Shown piece by piece: positions 35,409 to 46,276 of a DNA stretch of 64,000 bases. Every line of letters starts with the position of its first letter. The first letter of the stretch is position 1. Source of the stretch: Platerodrilus igneus. Its lineage: Eukaryota > Arthropoda > Insecta > Coleoptera > Lycidae. A program made the position numbers and the translations under genes. Where the stretch lies: NCBI GenBank assembly GCA_036346225.1, contig JARFIW010001258.1, forward strand, positions 868,001 to 932,000. The letters are read 5' to 3'. The notes below the pieces were generated by a model. The model saw only the letters and a list, made by a program, of their open reading frames with translations. It made no database searches and was not told the DNA's origin.

Positions 35409-35410
<2 letters not shown>
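35235..35410 (+). repeat. Reiterated CACAGCA / primer-binding-site-like modules
   Basis: ATCACAGCA at 35239-35247 is followed by TAGCGCCCAAAAGTGAGGC. Then CACAGCA at 35333-35339 is followed by TGACGGCCCAACGCTGGGGC. Then CACAGCA at 35404-35410 runs into (TA)n. The first two look like LTR 3' ends followed by primer-binding sites of the TGGCGCCCAAC type. The three copies within 170 bp in the same orientation are unusual. Confidence 0.5.

Positions 35411-35444
<34 letters not shown>
35411..35444. repeat. (TA)n microsatellite
   Basis: A TA tract bounded on the left by CACAGCAC and on the right by TTGCTGTGATATTACTCC, that is, by reverse-complement versions of the same word. Confidence 0.95.
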
Positions 35445-35446
<2 letters not shown>

Positions 35447-37025
35447 CTGTGATATTACTCCCTTTATATTATGCCCCACGTTTAAGCAAGTCATAAAATG
35501 CTGTGTTATTTCAGCCCCTTTATTAATCAAGCACCTATGATGTGAAATGTTAAGTTATGGATTTGCCTCAACTAGCTGATTCAATTAAATAAAGCAATTC
35601 TACAATACACAATATAATGATTAAATATTTACAACTTGTAAAATCTTCCCCTTTTCAGAATATTTACATATACCAGATTTAAGAAATTGAAGCCAGCAAA
35701 ACTAGCCTTTTTGTTTATATTTAGAGAACTTTTGAAACGTTTCAAGATGCCTATTACCTTTCATAAATTGATCAATGAAACCACTGTTTTGTTGACTCTT
35801 ACATATACGAAAAATATTGAATTAAAACAGTTTTCAGTAACAAATTATATCAATATCGCTAACCTGGAATGGTTCAGTAGTTACTCTGCATCCCCAAGAG
35901 TTTTCGTGCCCAGTCTGAATATTTAGAGTCGACTTTGGAAGTCGACATCAAAACCAAAATGCTATCCAAATCGTTATTAAACTCCCCTAAATTGATCCAA
36001 TTTAAAATTCAATTTGAATCTTAATAAATAAAAGATTTTTCATGTCCGTAATTAACAAGACAGTAATAGAACATTTACCATATCAGTAATTACCAAAAAG
36101 TAATTAACCAGAGTAACTAACAGGAGGTGATTAACCAGAGCCCTGTTTTATTTATGTTAGAAATTGTATTTTTACTAAGTGGTTGTTTATTTAGGTCTAT
36201 AATAGATCGGCTCACACTTGAACAATTTGTACACTTTTAAAAATTGATTTTAATTTACTTTCGTATCACTGGTTACGTAAGTAATTTAGCACTCAGAGTA
36301 TCGTCGTAGCCCAGTTTAAAATGTATACTAAACTCGTCGCTCAATTGTTATCGTATTTAAAGGCCGTACCTTTCTTGTTTTCCATTCGTTTATTCATGTG
36401 TTGGAACGACACCTTTTGCTTTTATCTTTGTGTACTCCGGGAATTTTACCAATTGTATAGTTCAAATATTCGGTTGAATGCTTGAGTTGTCACGTATTCA
36501 TTTACATACCATGATATTTAATTGAGAAATCCCACGAATTTCCGTTTATTAAGTCACGTATTCATTGTATATTGCTTGTTCTAATCTAAACCGAAATAAA
36601 TTTGGTGTTTGTTTATTTCCTAGTTAATATTGGATTTTTGAACAAATGTAATTATTTATGTCACGTACGATTTTCAAATAATGCATAATTTAGATTGCGT
36701 ATACGATGATATGTTTAACGCACTTATTAAATATTTATAAAGTCAATCCATATAGGTTTCCCGTTGATTTAATTTTGATGCATTTTGTTACGTTTTCAAA
36801 TCTTATCTTAACTTGTAACTACTCTTGGATATTTCTATTTCTTATGCGTTTAATCTCATGTATTTTTATATACAGTGTGCTCTCAACTAACAATATGTAT
36901 AGTGACCTATTTACTCTTATAATATCTGTAATTATGCGCTTTTGTTAACCCGAAGTTTCTTTTATTTATTCTACGACCCCTGTGACCTAACCTACCCCTA
37001 AATTACCCTATATTTATAGCACTTA
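35445..37025 (-). repeat. (TA)n-bounded module with LTR/primer-site-like start
   Basis: It starts TTGCTGTGATATTACTCC, then GCCCCACGTTTAAGCAAGTC (reverse-complement primer-site-like), then TGCTGTGTTATTTCAG. The remaining ~1.5 kb is AT-rich; the open frames at 35687-35926 and 36706-36948 have no recognised domain. It is bounded at both ends by (TA)n followed by TTGCTGTGAT. Probably LTR-derived, but the class is not proven. Confidence 0.4.
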
Positions 37026-37048
37026 ATATAATATATATATATATATAT
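37026..37048. repeat. (TA)n microsatellite
   Basis: A short TA tract followed by TTGCTGTGATAAGGGG, the same junction word as at 31201, 35441 and, in variant form, 52058. Confidence 0.9.
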
Positions 37049-37716
37049 TGCTGTGATAAGGGGTTGTTTAGGGGTGCATTGTATAGCAAAGATCGTGCAA
37101 TAAACATAAATTGCAATAGGAAGCAGAAAATTGCATTTATTTAGCAGAAAATTAAGTAATTTGGATATTATGTAAATAGTAAGCATTTAACACCCTGTAT
37201 GTAGGTCATAGTTAGCTTTAAACAATGCGAATAAGCATATCTTACAACAAAAGTACTAGTATTCAGCAGGAAAATAGGTAATTCATACATTAGGTAAATA
37301 ACAAGTATTCAACACTCGGTATATAGATCTTTATTAATATTAAGTAATGCAAAGTGAGAATATCTTTCAGTAAAAGTATGCTTATTCAGGAGAAAATCAT
37401 AGAAGATGTAATTAAACACGCGTTGAGAAGTGTTCTAATTAATTATAATATAATACGAAGGTAAGAGATAAAACCCAACAAAGCTTTACGCAATTACGCA
37501 GAAATAATAAACATTTGATAAGAAAACGCAGTTTTAAAAAAAATAAATAAACGAAAGTAAAATTGAAGTTACATCATGTATTTTGTTTAATTATGGAAAA
37601 CGCGATATCTAAACAAAACAACGTATGGTCAAGATAGCGAATAATGAGGTATCAAATAAACACATTACATGGGAAGCCGATATATTACATCAGAAACCAC
37701 TTCAAGATGCACGGAA
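37049..37716. other. AT-rich DNA without recognisable genes
   Basis: Two related stretches (about 37150-37270 and 37270-37390) share words such as AGTAAGCATTTAACAC / AACAAGTATTCAACAC and GTAATTYRKAYAT-like sequence, suggesting a weak ~120 bp tandem. No coding potential. Confidence 0.4.
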
Positions 37717-38314
37717 TACAAAGGCCTTATTGGTTAAGATATCTACGAGACTTGTTGAAAACCCAGCCCACATGCAAGGGGGAAGAGCCTATATTTAACA
37801 GCGAGCAATGATAAGACAGGTCAGTTTTAAACTCAAGCAGGGCCAAGCTGTGTCACTGTGAATTAAAAGTCACGCGTAATTTTAAATATTTAATAATATA
37901 ATAGTGGAAGTTATAGTGACAAATAAGTGCTACAAATATGAAGACTTCTGTTGCCGTTTAACGGCTTCTAATCCTAGTTGGTTAATAATAATTTCGAATG
38001 CATGGACATTCCTAGTACAAAGGCCTTATTGGTTAAGATATCTACGAGACTTGTTGAAAACCCAGCCCACATGCAAGGGGGAAGAGCCTATATTTAACAG
38101 CGAGCAATGATAAGACAGGTCAGTTTTAAACTCAAGCAGGGCCAAGCTGTGTCACTGTGAATTAAAAGTCACGCGTAATTTTAAATATTTAATAATATAA
38201 TAGTGGAAGTTATAGTGACAAATAAGTGCTACAAATATGAAGACTTCTGTTGCCGTTTAACGGCTTCTAATCCTAGTTGGTTAATAATAATTTCAAATGC
38301 ATGGACATTCCTAG
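37717..38314. repeat. 299 bp tandem duplication
   Basis: Copy 1 is 37717-38015 and copy 2 is 38016-38314, both starting TACAAAGGCCTTATTGG and ending CATGGACATTCCTAG. They are almost identical; one visible difference is TTTCGAATGC versus TTTCAAATGC. A further partial echo (TTGGTTGATAATAATTCCGAAT) follows at 38315. The high identity implies a recent event. Confidence 0.95.
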
Positions 38315-39203
38315 TTGGTTGATAATAATTCCGAATATGGATAGATATAATAATTCTAATGGATGGTACATTTTTTTTATAATTCGAATGTGATGACAAT
38401 AATCCTAATGTGTTGATGACAATTCTAATTAATGGTATAATACTTTAAATGTGTGGATTGATATAATACTTTGAATGTGGGGATATTTTAAATGGATTTA
38501 TATAATATTTCAAATCAGCGTCGACGATTTTGGTACAATTCTGGTACAATTTTGAGTTGCAAGAATCAATAAAGAAGCACGAAGTAATTTATGGAAAACG
38601 AGGGTTTCAACTAAACAGAGCAGTGATAGATGAATGAGGACAACAAAGGGCTGTTGATCCACGATCCGAAGAACAACCTGTAGCAGGGCAGATCTAATTA
38701 GTTTTAAGATATTTTTTTCTATTTAAATTTAAATCCTGAATTTATTCTATTGATATAAAAAGTGTAACGAAGTCAGCAACAAACATAGCATACGTTAAAA
38801 GTACGTAATATAATAAAGGGATCTAGAACGTTCGAGGTTTCTTTTGTAAAAAGGATAGTTTTTGGTGACTTTAGATTGATTTCAAAGCATATAAATTTTG
38901 GGGTAAATGATACACATGATATTGATTAATTGAGGAGTGTATTTTAATATTTATCAAAACTTGTAAATATTTCTTTTCATTATATGAAATTAATTGACTT
39001 CGTTTTATAATTCAAACAAATAGGTAATCATAAAGGGGTGGAGAAGAGAAAAATTGATCATCGTAACGTTGTGCACTCTTTGTAGATTAATAAAAGCTAG
39101 CCGTGGCATAATAATAAAATTAGTGAGATTTAAATTTGATTAGAAAACACAGAGAGGTGGAATTATAGAAAACGTCATTACACCGAGTACGGCGTTATCA
39201 TAT

Positions 39204-39204
<1 letters not shown>
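38315..39204. other. No recognisable gene
   Basis: An AT-rich region with diverged GATATAATA and AATTCTAATG words at 38320-38510, probably an old minisatellite. Nothing coding is seen. Confidence 0.5.

Positions 39205-39244
<40 letters not shown>
39205..39244. repeat. (TA)n microsatellite
   Basis: A TA tract preceded by TTATCATATCAA and followed by TTATATTGTTTATTTA. It lacks the TTGCTGT junction word. Confidence 0.9.
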
Positions 39245-39248
<4 letters not shown>

Positions 39249-40065
39249 TGTTTATTTATTTATATTTTTAAATACTTTATATATACCTTTCATTTATTTG
39301 TTAGTGTACAAATTTTGACTCTATTTTTCGTGCTTTAAGTATGTCTGGTCGGTCTACAAAACAAAACTTATATAAGTGTGCCTCTACTATTTTGAACCTA
39401 TCTCTCTCAGGGTCTCTACACCTACCTACCGTGGGTTCGGTGATAGGTAGATGGTAACGACACCGACCAAACAGCACTACCTTAATTTTAGTATACGTAA
39501 CCTTTTTTATGCGTATATGCCAAATTTAACAAACAGATCCGCGTAGCCTTGTGTCAATTCAAATACACTTACCAAAATGACTTTGACGTTCCGAAAAACG
39601 CAGTACTCGCCCGGCTTTTAAGATCAGCAAATTTACACTCTATGGATTATCATCGTACGATTTAGTATAAATCCTTGAATACTGAGTTTTCTCACGTCAT
39701 CAAGTCATTCTTTCACGTATTGGCACTTTTACTCTGACCAATCTACTTTAAATACTTCACCATTTGTAAAGTACGGCAAACACAAAAATTACAATTACGT
39801 GATCTTGGCTTTTTTTTGGCATATACACAACCTTAAAACAACAAAATACTCTTTATACCTTCCTTTTTAGATATTACGTACACTTCATAGGCCCCACTGA
39901 TTTTATACAAAAGTGGACATTTCGTCGTCGGTCTTTATAAATCTTCTGGTGATGTGAAAAATTTCTAGTTTTATTTAAAATCACTCCACGCATTTTATAA
40001 ATTAATTATTACACAACCCCTAATTTCATCATCTTTCATGTCTGTACAAATACGCTATATAACTT

Positions 40066-40068
<3 letters not shown>

Positions 40069-40106
<38 letters not shown>
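40069..40106. repeat. (TA)n directly before the Penelope ORF, copy 1
   Basis: A TA tract ending TATAGG, after which the Penelope-like frame is open without a break (RKETNVNRF). The element therefore appears truncated at the microsatellite. Confidence 0.9.
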
Positions 40107-40108
<2 letters not shown>

Positions 40109-40111
40109 AAA

Positions 40112-40867
40112 GAAACTAACGTGAATCGTTTTATTTTATCCTCCTCCAACACCAGTTTACAACATAAACTGGCGGCTTTCAATTTTTTGGTGAACAGATT
40201 AATTAAATTTCCTTTAAATAGCGACAGGTTTAATAAGGAACTTGCACTTATTAAACAAATAGCGATTCACAATGGTTTCTCTGCGGTTATTGTAGATAAT
40301 ATTCTAAGAAAATGTAGGAATAGAAATAACATCCGTAAATCAACGACTTTGCAACCTAACACCACTAATGAATTAGTCAAATTTGTCAAACTTCCTTTTC
40401 ACAGCACCACTAAGGGTCTTAATAAAATATTTAAACAATTCAATTTCAAAGTTGCTTATAATAATACTAATAAAATTAGAGATCTGTTAGGTAATCCAAA
40501 AGACAAAGTGGATAAGTTGCAAAAGTCGGGGATTTATGAGATTAGCTGTTCGGGACCTGGATGTTCTCAAAAATATATTGGTCAGACTAAGAGAAATATT
40601 ATAACTACATTTAAAGAGCACATTGCTCATTTCCAATATAGTAAATATAAAAGATCTCAAGTCGCCAAACATATTTTTGAAACCAGCCACCCGTTTAAAC
40701 AAGAGGATGTCAGACTGTTAAAGGCGGTGCCAACGTATTCTTCCCTAAATGCGTATGAATCAATCAAAATAGTTAAACACAAAGGACCCCTCTTAAATAC
40801 TGACAAGGGTTCAATAACGTCATCTAAATTGCTTTCTATTAGCTTAACAACCAATGGAAACGCATGA
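40112..40867 (+). CDS. Penelope-like element, C-terminal part with GIY-YIG endonuclease
   Basis: This 5'-truncated open frame is counted here as 248 codons from the GTG at 40121; it is open upstream into the (TA)n tract and lacks the reverse-transcriptase core. The N-terminal ~135 residues match the region after the polymerase in Penelope-like elements (QHKLAAFNFLVNRL, NKELALIKQIAIHNGFS). The GIY-YIG nuclease follows: GIY at residues 137-139, YIG at 152-154 and KEH at 165-167, with YIGQTKR intact. The position where related enzymes usually carry the catalytic Arg before KEH is Thr163, so cleavage activity is doubtful. Penelope-like elements use this nuclease to nick target DNA for reverse transcription. 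There are no internal stops in this copy. Confidence 0.85.
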   Translation, partial: ETNVNRFILSSSNTSLQHKLAAFNFLVNRLIKFPLNSDRFNKELALIKQIAIHNGFSAVIVDNILRKCRNRNNIRKSTTLQPNTTNELVKFVKLPFHSTTKGLNKIFKQFNFKVAYNNTNKIRDLLGNPKDKVDKLQKSGIYEISCSGPGCSQKYIGQTKRNIITTFKEHIAHFQYSKYKRSQVAKHIFETSHPFKQEDVRLLKAVPTYSSLNAYESIKIVKHKGPLLNTDKGSITSSKLLSISLTTNGNA

Positions 40868-41110
40868 TTAACTTTGGTTCCACTAAAACAGTTTTAATTT
40901 CAGTATAAATTAAGTGGTTTTGTTTATTAGGGCTACAATTCACTTTATTTTATGAGAGATCACCAGCCTACTTGGTGAGGAGAATATCCTCAGGTGTTCA
41001 AAACAATTTTAGTAAATTGTTTGTTGGGAAGGATCACTTCAGCCTACGTGGTGAGGAGAATATCCTCAGAAGGGTTTTCTGAACAATTTTTAATGCATTT
41101 AATTTTTTAA

Positions 41111-41160
41111 GTTTACTACTGATGATGACCACTTAGTGGTCGAAATACGTATTTAATTTT
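41111..41160 (+). ncRNA. Hammerhead-ribozyme-like motif downstream of Penelope ORF, copy 1
   Basis: CTGATGA at 41119-41125, then a 6 bp stem GACCAC/GTGGTC with loop TTA, then GAAA at 41142-41145: the conserved core order of a hammerhead ribozyme with stem II. After GAAA, UACGUAU could form a very short stem III with an ACGU loop, the minimal form reported for Penelope-like elements. There is one extra T between CTGATGA and stem II, and stem I pairing is poor, so activity is uncertain. The position 3' of a Penelope ORF supports the reading. Confidence 0.45.
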
Positions 41161-41814
41161 TAACAATATTTTTTGTGGTTATGAGTCCAGTGGTTAATAA
41201 TTAAGTAAAGGTAATGGAAACATTGCCGCGAATAATATTATTGAAATCATAGTTAACCAACATGAACAGTACACATATATTGAAGATTGCATTTTTCCAA
41301 ACCATATCGTTATTAAATTACTATTAGGTTAATCTTAAGTCAATTAGACCAACTTCCAAAAGTAGGCAGGCGTTCTATTTTATTTTCACAATGATAATAA
41401 ATGTATAAAAACGACAGTTGACAGTAAAAGATCAACTAGTCATTGTTGAACATTATAACTCGTACTACTGATGTATTACAAAAATTATGCCGCCCCTAAC
41501 AGTTGCTTGGAGTGGTGTGCTATAGAGTAGGTCCTACTGTCTACATATATAATATCGCTGATGTTATAAACATTTGTAAACCAAAAGTGATGAATGATAG
41601 AAGATAATGCGGAGAAGTGACCATAAAAAGTTATACCAGTTTGATGTGGAAAATGTTGAGTGATGGCGAATTATTTTTGAAAAGAAAACAACGAAGGTAG
41701 TGGTGTTGCGTTATCAAATATCAATAAAATGAATTTTTTTCTTCGAGTGATATTTCAGCCTCGTTTTAGAATGAAGTAGCTAAAGTACAGTTTCTAAAGT
41801 TTGTTATTTTGTTA

Positions 41815-41987
41815 TGAACAAAATTTTAAATAAAGTTCATATTTGGAATAGAGTCCCTAAGACAATAGAAGAGTTTATCCAGGCAAAAGAGCATTGAACT
41901 ACAAGAAATGGATTTCCACAAGCAATTGGTGTAGTAGATTGCACTTATGTACACATTATAAAAATCAATGCATTTGGTGACAAATAG
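41815..41987 (+). pseudogene. PIF/Harbinger transposase fragment, copy 1
   Basis: The plus strand reads WNRVPKTIEEFIQAKEH, a stop and frame shift, then NGFPQAIGVVDCTYVHI. FP-xx-IG-xx-D-xTxxxI is the first-aspartate region of Harbinger DDE transposases. Only about 55 codons survive. The mariner remnant follows almost immediately, suggesting nested insertion. Confidence 0.6.
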
Positions 41988-41989
41988 AA

Positions 41990-42605
41990 GGTGCGTTCTA
42001 AAATAAACAGGGTTTTTCAAAACTGGAAACGCTTCGATTGATGAAACAAGTTTATGGTGATCAGTGTTTATCCCGTAGTAGAGTCCACGAGTGGTCTACG
42101 CGCTTTAGGGATGGTCGTGAAAACGTAATTGATGACCAACATATAGGGCAATTCAAATTGATGATAACCGAAGATGCCATCAAACTGAATTAATAAAAGA
42201 TCTGATAAAATCTGAATTGAAATTAAAGAAAATAGAATTAAATATCACCAAAACATCAATGTATCGCATTCTACCTGAAAATTTGGGTCTCTGAAAAGTG
42301 TGTTCACACTTTGTTCCACACAAGTTAACTAATGATCAAAAATTGAGCAGAATTCAAAATTCGAAGAACATCATCACGGAGTCAAAAAAGAAATACGTAA
42401 TGCATTGGCTATATTGCGGTGATACCATCGCAGTTAAGAAATAAATGGAAGTCGAACAACGAGAGGAGACGAAGCTCAATGTTAAAATTTTTGGAAATTG
42501 AAAATCGATGTAATCTCACCATAACCGAAGTAAAATGGATCAAATTGAGATCAGGGTCTGGTAAGAGTATGCAAACTGTGCTTGTAGAACAAAAGAAATG
42601 TTAGG
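41990..42605 (+). pseudogene. mariner transposase N-terminal remnant, copy 1
   Basis: From about 42008 the frame reads SKLETLRLMKQVYGDQCLSR then VHEWSTRFRDGRENVIDD, the classic mariner helix-turn-helix region. Two stops follow (near 42190). The frame then resumes as LIKSELKLKKIELNITKTSM and YRILPENLGL, stop, KVCSHFVPHKLTNDQKLSR, which continues the DNA-binding domain and linker. The catalytic DD(34)D part is not recognisable beyond about 42400. The element is dead. Confidence 0.85.
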
Positions 42606-43303
42606 TTAAAAACTCTGGAATTGAAAATTCTAGATTAATTTTGATGTAGAGGCATGTCCAGAAGATTACCGAAAGTGATTCCCCGGTTTTCAGGGAATTC
42701 ACCGACCAAACAGCACTACCTTAATTTTAGTATACGTAACCTTTTTATGCGTATATGCCAAATTTAACAAACAGATCCGCGTAGCCTTGTGTCAATTCAA
42801 ATACACTTACCAAAATGACTTTGACGTTCCGAAAAACACAGTACTCGCCCGGCTTTTAAGATCAGCAAATTTACACTCTATGGATTATCATCGTACGATT
42901 TAGTATAAATCCTTGAATACTGAGTTTTCTCACGTCATCAAGTCATTCTTTCACGTATTGGCACTTTTACTCTGACCAATCTACTTTAAATACTTCACCA
43001 TTTGTAAAGTACGGCAAACACAAAAATTACAATTACGTGATCTTGGCTTTTTTTTGGCATATACACAACCTTAAAACAACAAAATACTCTTTATACCTTC
43101 CTTTTTAGATATTACGTACACTTCATAGGCCCCACTGATTTTATACAAAAGTGGACATTTCGTCGTCGGTCTTTATAAATCTTCTGGTGATGTGAAAAAT
43201 TTCTAGTTTTATTTAAAATCACTCCACGCATTTTATAAATTAATTATTACACAACCCCTAATTTCATCATCTTTCATGTCTGTACAAATACGCTATATAA
43301 CTT

Positions 43304-43346
<43 letters not shown>

Positions 43347-43349
43347 AAA

Positions 43350-43997
43350 GAAACTAACGTGAATCGTTTTATTTTATCCTCCTCCAACCACAGTTTACAA
43401 CATAAACGGGCAGCGTTTAATTTTTTGGTGAACAGATTTATTAAATGTCCTTTAAATAGGGACAGGTTTAATAAGGAACTTGCACTTATTAAACAAATAG
43501 CGATTCACAATGGTTTCTCTGCAGTTATTGTAGATAGTATTCTAAGAAAATGTGAGATTTGAAATAACATCCAAAAATCAACGACTTTGCTACCTAACAC
43601 CACTAATGAATTAGTCAAATTTGTCAAACTTCCTTTTCACAGCACCACTAAGGGTCTTAATAAAATATTTAAACAATTCAATTTCAAAGTTGCTTATAAT
43701 AATACTAATAAAATTAAAGATCTGTTAGGTAATCCAAAAGACAAAGTGAATAAGTTGCAAAAGTCGGGGATTTATGAGATTAGCTGTTCGGAACCTGGAT
43801 GTTATAAAAAATATATTGGTCAGACTAAGAGAAATATTATAACTACATTTAAAGAGCACATTGCTCATTTCCAATATAGTAAATATAAAAGATCTCAAGT
43901 CGCCAAACATATTTTTGAAACCAGTCACCCGTTTAAACTAGAGGATGTCAGACTGTTGAAGGCGGTACCCAACGTATTCCTCCCTAAATGCGTATGA
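43350..43997 (+). pseudogene. Penelope-like GIY-YIG ORF, broken copy 2
   Basis: The counterpart of 40112-40867, immediately after (TA)n at 43307-43346. A stop truncates the frame near 43560 (KCEI then stop). It reopens at 43587 and reads through the GIY-YIG motifs (GIYEISC, KYIGQTKR, TTFKEH) until a one-base insertion near 43968 shifts it out of frame. Copy 1 is intact over the same span, so these lesions arose after duplication or are consensus errors. Confidence 0.85.
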
Positions 43998-44351
43998 ATC
44001 AATCAAAATAGTTAAACACAAAGGACCCCTCTTAAATACTGACAAGGGTTCAATAACGTCATCTAAATTGCTTTCTCTATTAGCTTAACAACCAATGGAA
44101 ACGCATGATTAACTTTGGTTCCACTAAAACAGTTTTAATTTCAGTATAAATTAAGTGGTTTTGTTTATTAGGGCTACAATTCACTTTATTTTATGAGAGA
44201 TCACCAGCCTACTTGGTGAGGAGAATATCCTCAGGTGTTCAAAACAATTTTAGTAAATTGTTTGTTGGGAAGGATCACTTCAGCCTACGTGGTGAGGAGA
44301 ATATCCTCAGAAGGGTTTTCTGAACAATTTTTAATGCATTTAATTTTTTAA

Positions 44352-44401
44352 GTTTACTACTGATGATGACCACTTAGTGGTCGAAATACGTATTTAATTT
44401 T
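44352..44401 (+). ncRNA. Hammerhead-ribozyme-like motif, copy 2
   Basis: Identical to the motif at 41111: CTGATGA at 44360-44366, stem GACCAC/GTGGTC, GAAA at 44383-44386. The same reservations apply. Confidence 0.45.
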
Positions 44402-45055
44402 TAACAATATTTTTTGTGGTTATGAGTCCAGTGGTTAATAATTAAGTAAAGGTAATGGAAACATTGCCGCGAATAATATTATTGAAATCATAGTTAACCA
44501 ACATGAACAGTACACATATATTGAAGATTGCATTTTTCCAAACCATATCGTTATTAAATTACTATTAGGTTAATCTTAAGTCAATTAGACCAACTTCCAA
44601 AAGTAGGCAGGCGTTCTATTTTATTTTCACAATGATAATAAATGTATAAAAACGACAGTTGACAGTAAAAGATCAACTAGTCATTGTTGAACATTATAAC
44701 TCGTACTACTGATGTATTACAAAAATTATGCCGCCCCTAACAGTTGCTTGGAGTGGTGTGCTATAGAGTAGGTCCTACTGTCTACATATATAATATCGCT
44801 GATGTTATAAACATTTGTAAACCAAAAGTGATGAATGATAGAAGATAATGCGGAGAAGTGACCATAAAAAGTTATACCAGTTTGATGTGGAAAATGTTGA
44901 GTGATGGCGAATTATTTTTGAAAAGAAAACAACGAAGGTAGTGGTGTTGCGTTATCAAATATCAATAAAATGAATTTTTTTCTTCGAGTGATATTTCAGC
45001 CTCGTTTTAGAATGAAGTAGCTAAAGTACAGTTTCTAAAGTTTGTTATTTTGTTA

Positions 45056-45845
45056 TGAACAAAATTTTAAATAAAGTTCATATTTGGAATAGAGTCCCTA
45101 AGACAATAGAAGAGTTTATCCAGGCAAAGAGCATTGAACTACAAGAAATGGATTTCCACAAGCAATTGGTGTAGTAGATTGCACTTATGTACACATTATA
45201 AAAATCAATGCATTTGGTGACAAATAGAAGGTGCGTTCTAAAATAAACAGGGTTTTTCAAAACTGGAAACGCTTCGATTGATGAAACAAGTTTATGGTGA
45301 TCAGTGTTTATCCCGTAGTAGAGTCCACGAGTGGTCTACGCGCTTTAGGGATGGTCGTGAAAACGTAATTGATGACCAACATATAGGGCAATTCAAATTG
45401 ATGATAACCGAAGATGCCATCAAACTGAATTAATAAAAGATCTGATAAAATCTGAATTGAAATTAAAGAAAATAGAATTAAATATCACCAAAACATCAAT
45501 TTATCGCATTCTACCTGAAAATTTGGGTCTCTGAAAAGTGTGTTCACACTTTGTTCCACACAAGTTAACTAATGATCAAAAATTGAGCAGAATTCAAAAT
45601 TCGAAGAACATCATCACGGAGTCAAAAAAGAAATACGTAATGCATTGGCTATATTGCGGTGATACCATCGCAGTTAAGAAATAAATGGAAGTCGAACAAC
45701 GAGAGGAGAGACGAAGCTCAATGTTAAAATTTTTTGGAAATTGAAAATCCCGATGTAATCTCACCATAACCGAAGTAAAATGGATCAAATTGAGATCAGG
45801 GTCTGGTAAGAGTATGCAAACTGTGCTTGTAGAACAAAAGAAATG
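45056..45845 (+). pseudogene. Harbinger fragment and mariner remnant, copy 2
   Basis: A duplicate of 41815-42605 with the same stops. One A is missing in the Harbinger part (AGGCAAAGAGC versus AGGCAAAAGAGC), and two small insertions lie near 45708 and 45735. The shared stops show that both elements were already inactive before the unit was duplicated. Confidence 0.75.
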
Positions 45846-45944
45846 TTAGGTTAAAAACTCTGGAATTGAAAATTCTAGATTAATTTTGATGTAGAGGCAT
45901 GTCCAGAAGATTACCGAAAGTGATTCCCCGGTTTTCAGGGAATT

Positions 45945-46276
45945 AATGCGAGCTTTAAGTTCTAAAAAATTGGAACACGTAGAATTTTTACCAGAATTTT
46001 GGTTGTAGGTGAAAAAAATTTGAAAAATAAAAACGCTGGGATTTGATCGGGACAAAAGTTCTATATTGTACGTGTTAAAAAGCACCCCACAAATTATTTT
46101 AGTTAATAATAAACTTTAGGGGATTACTGCATTAATATTATTTATGGTATTACGCATAATAAATGCGGTCTTGGTGTCCCTCTGCAGTGTTAATGGAATA
46201 GTCTTTATTATCATGTATTTTTGTGGTAAGGACGGTTGGTTCTCACGGGTCGTGAAACGGACATGAAGTTTTCCGA
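45945..46276. other. No recognisable gene
   Basis: AT-rich sequence following the tandem unit. Nothing supported. Confidence 0.5.

Larger units (their letters stand above)
39461..42699 (+). repeat. ~3.24 kb tandem unit, copy 1 (Penelope fragment, Harbinger, mariner)
   Basis: The unit starts CACCGACCAAACAGCACTAC and restarts identically at 42700. It ends in CAGGGAATT. It contains, in order, AT-rich DNA, a (TA)n tract, a truncated Penelope-like ORF, a hammerhead-like motif, a Harbinger fragment and a mariner remnant. Confidence 0.95.
42700..45944 (+). repeat. ~3.24 kb tandem unit, copy 2
   Basis: A direct head-to-tail repeat of 39461-42699 with no spacer, ending at CAGGGAATT before unrelated sequence (AATGCGAGC). 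The copies are nearly identical. Differences include clustered substitutions in the start of the Penelope frame and single-base indels in homopolymers. Confidence 0.95.
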
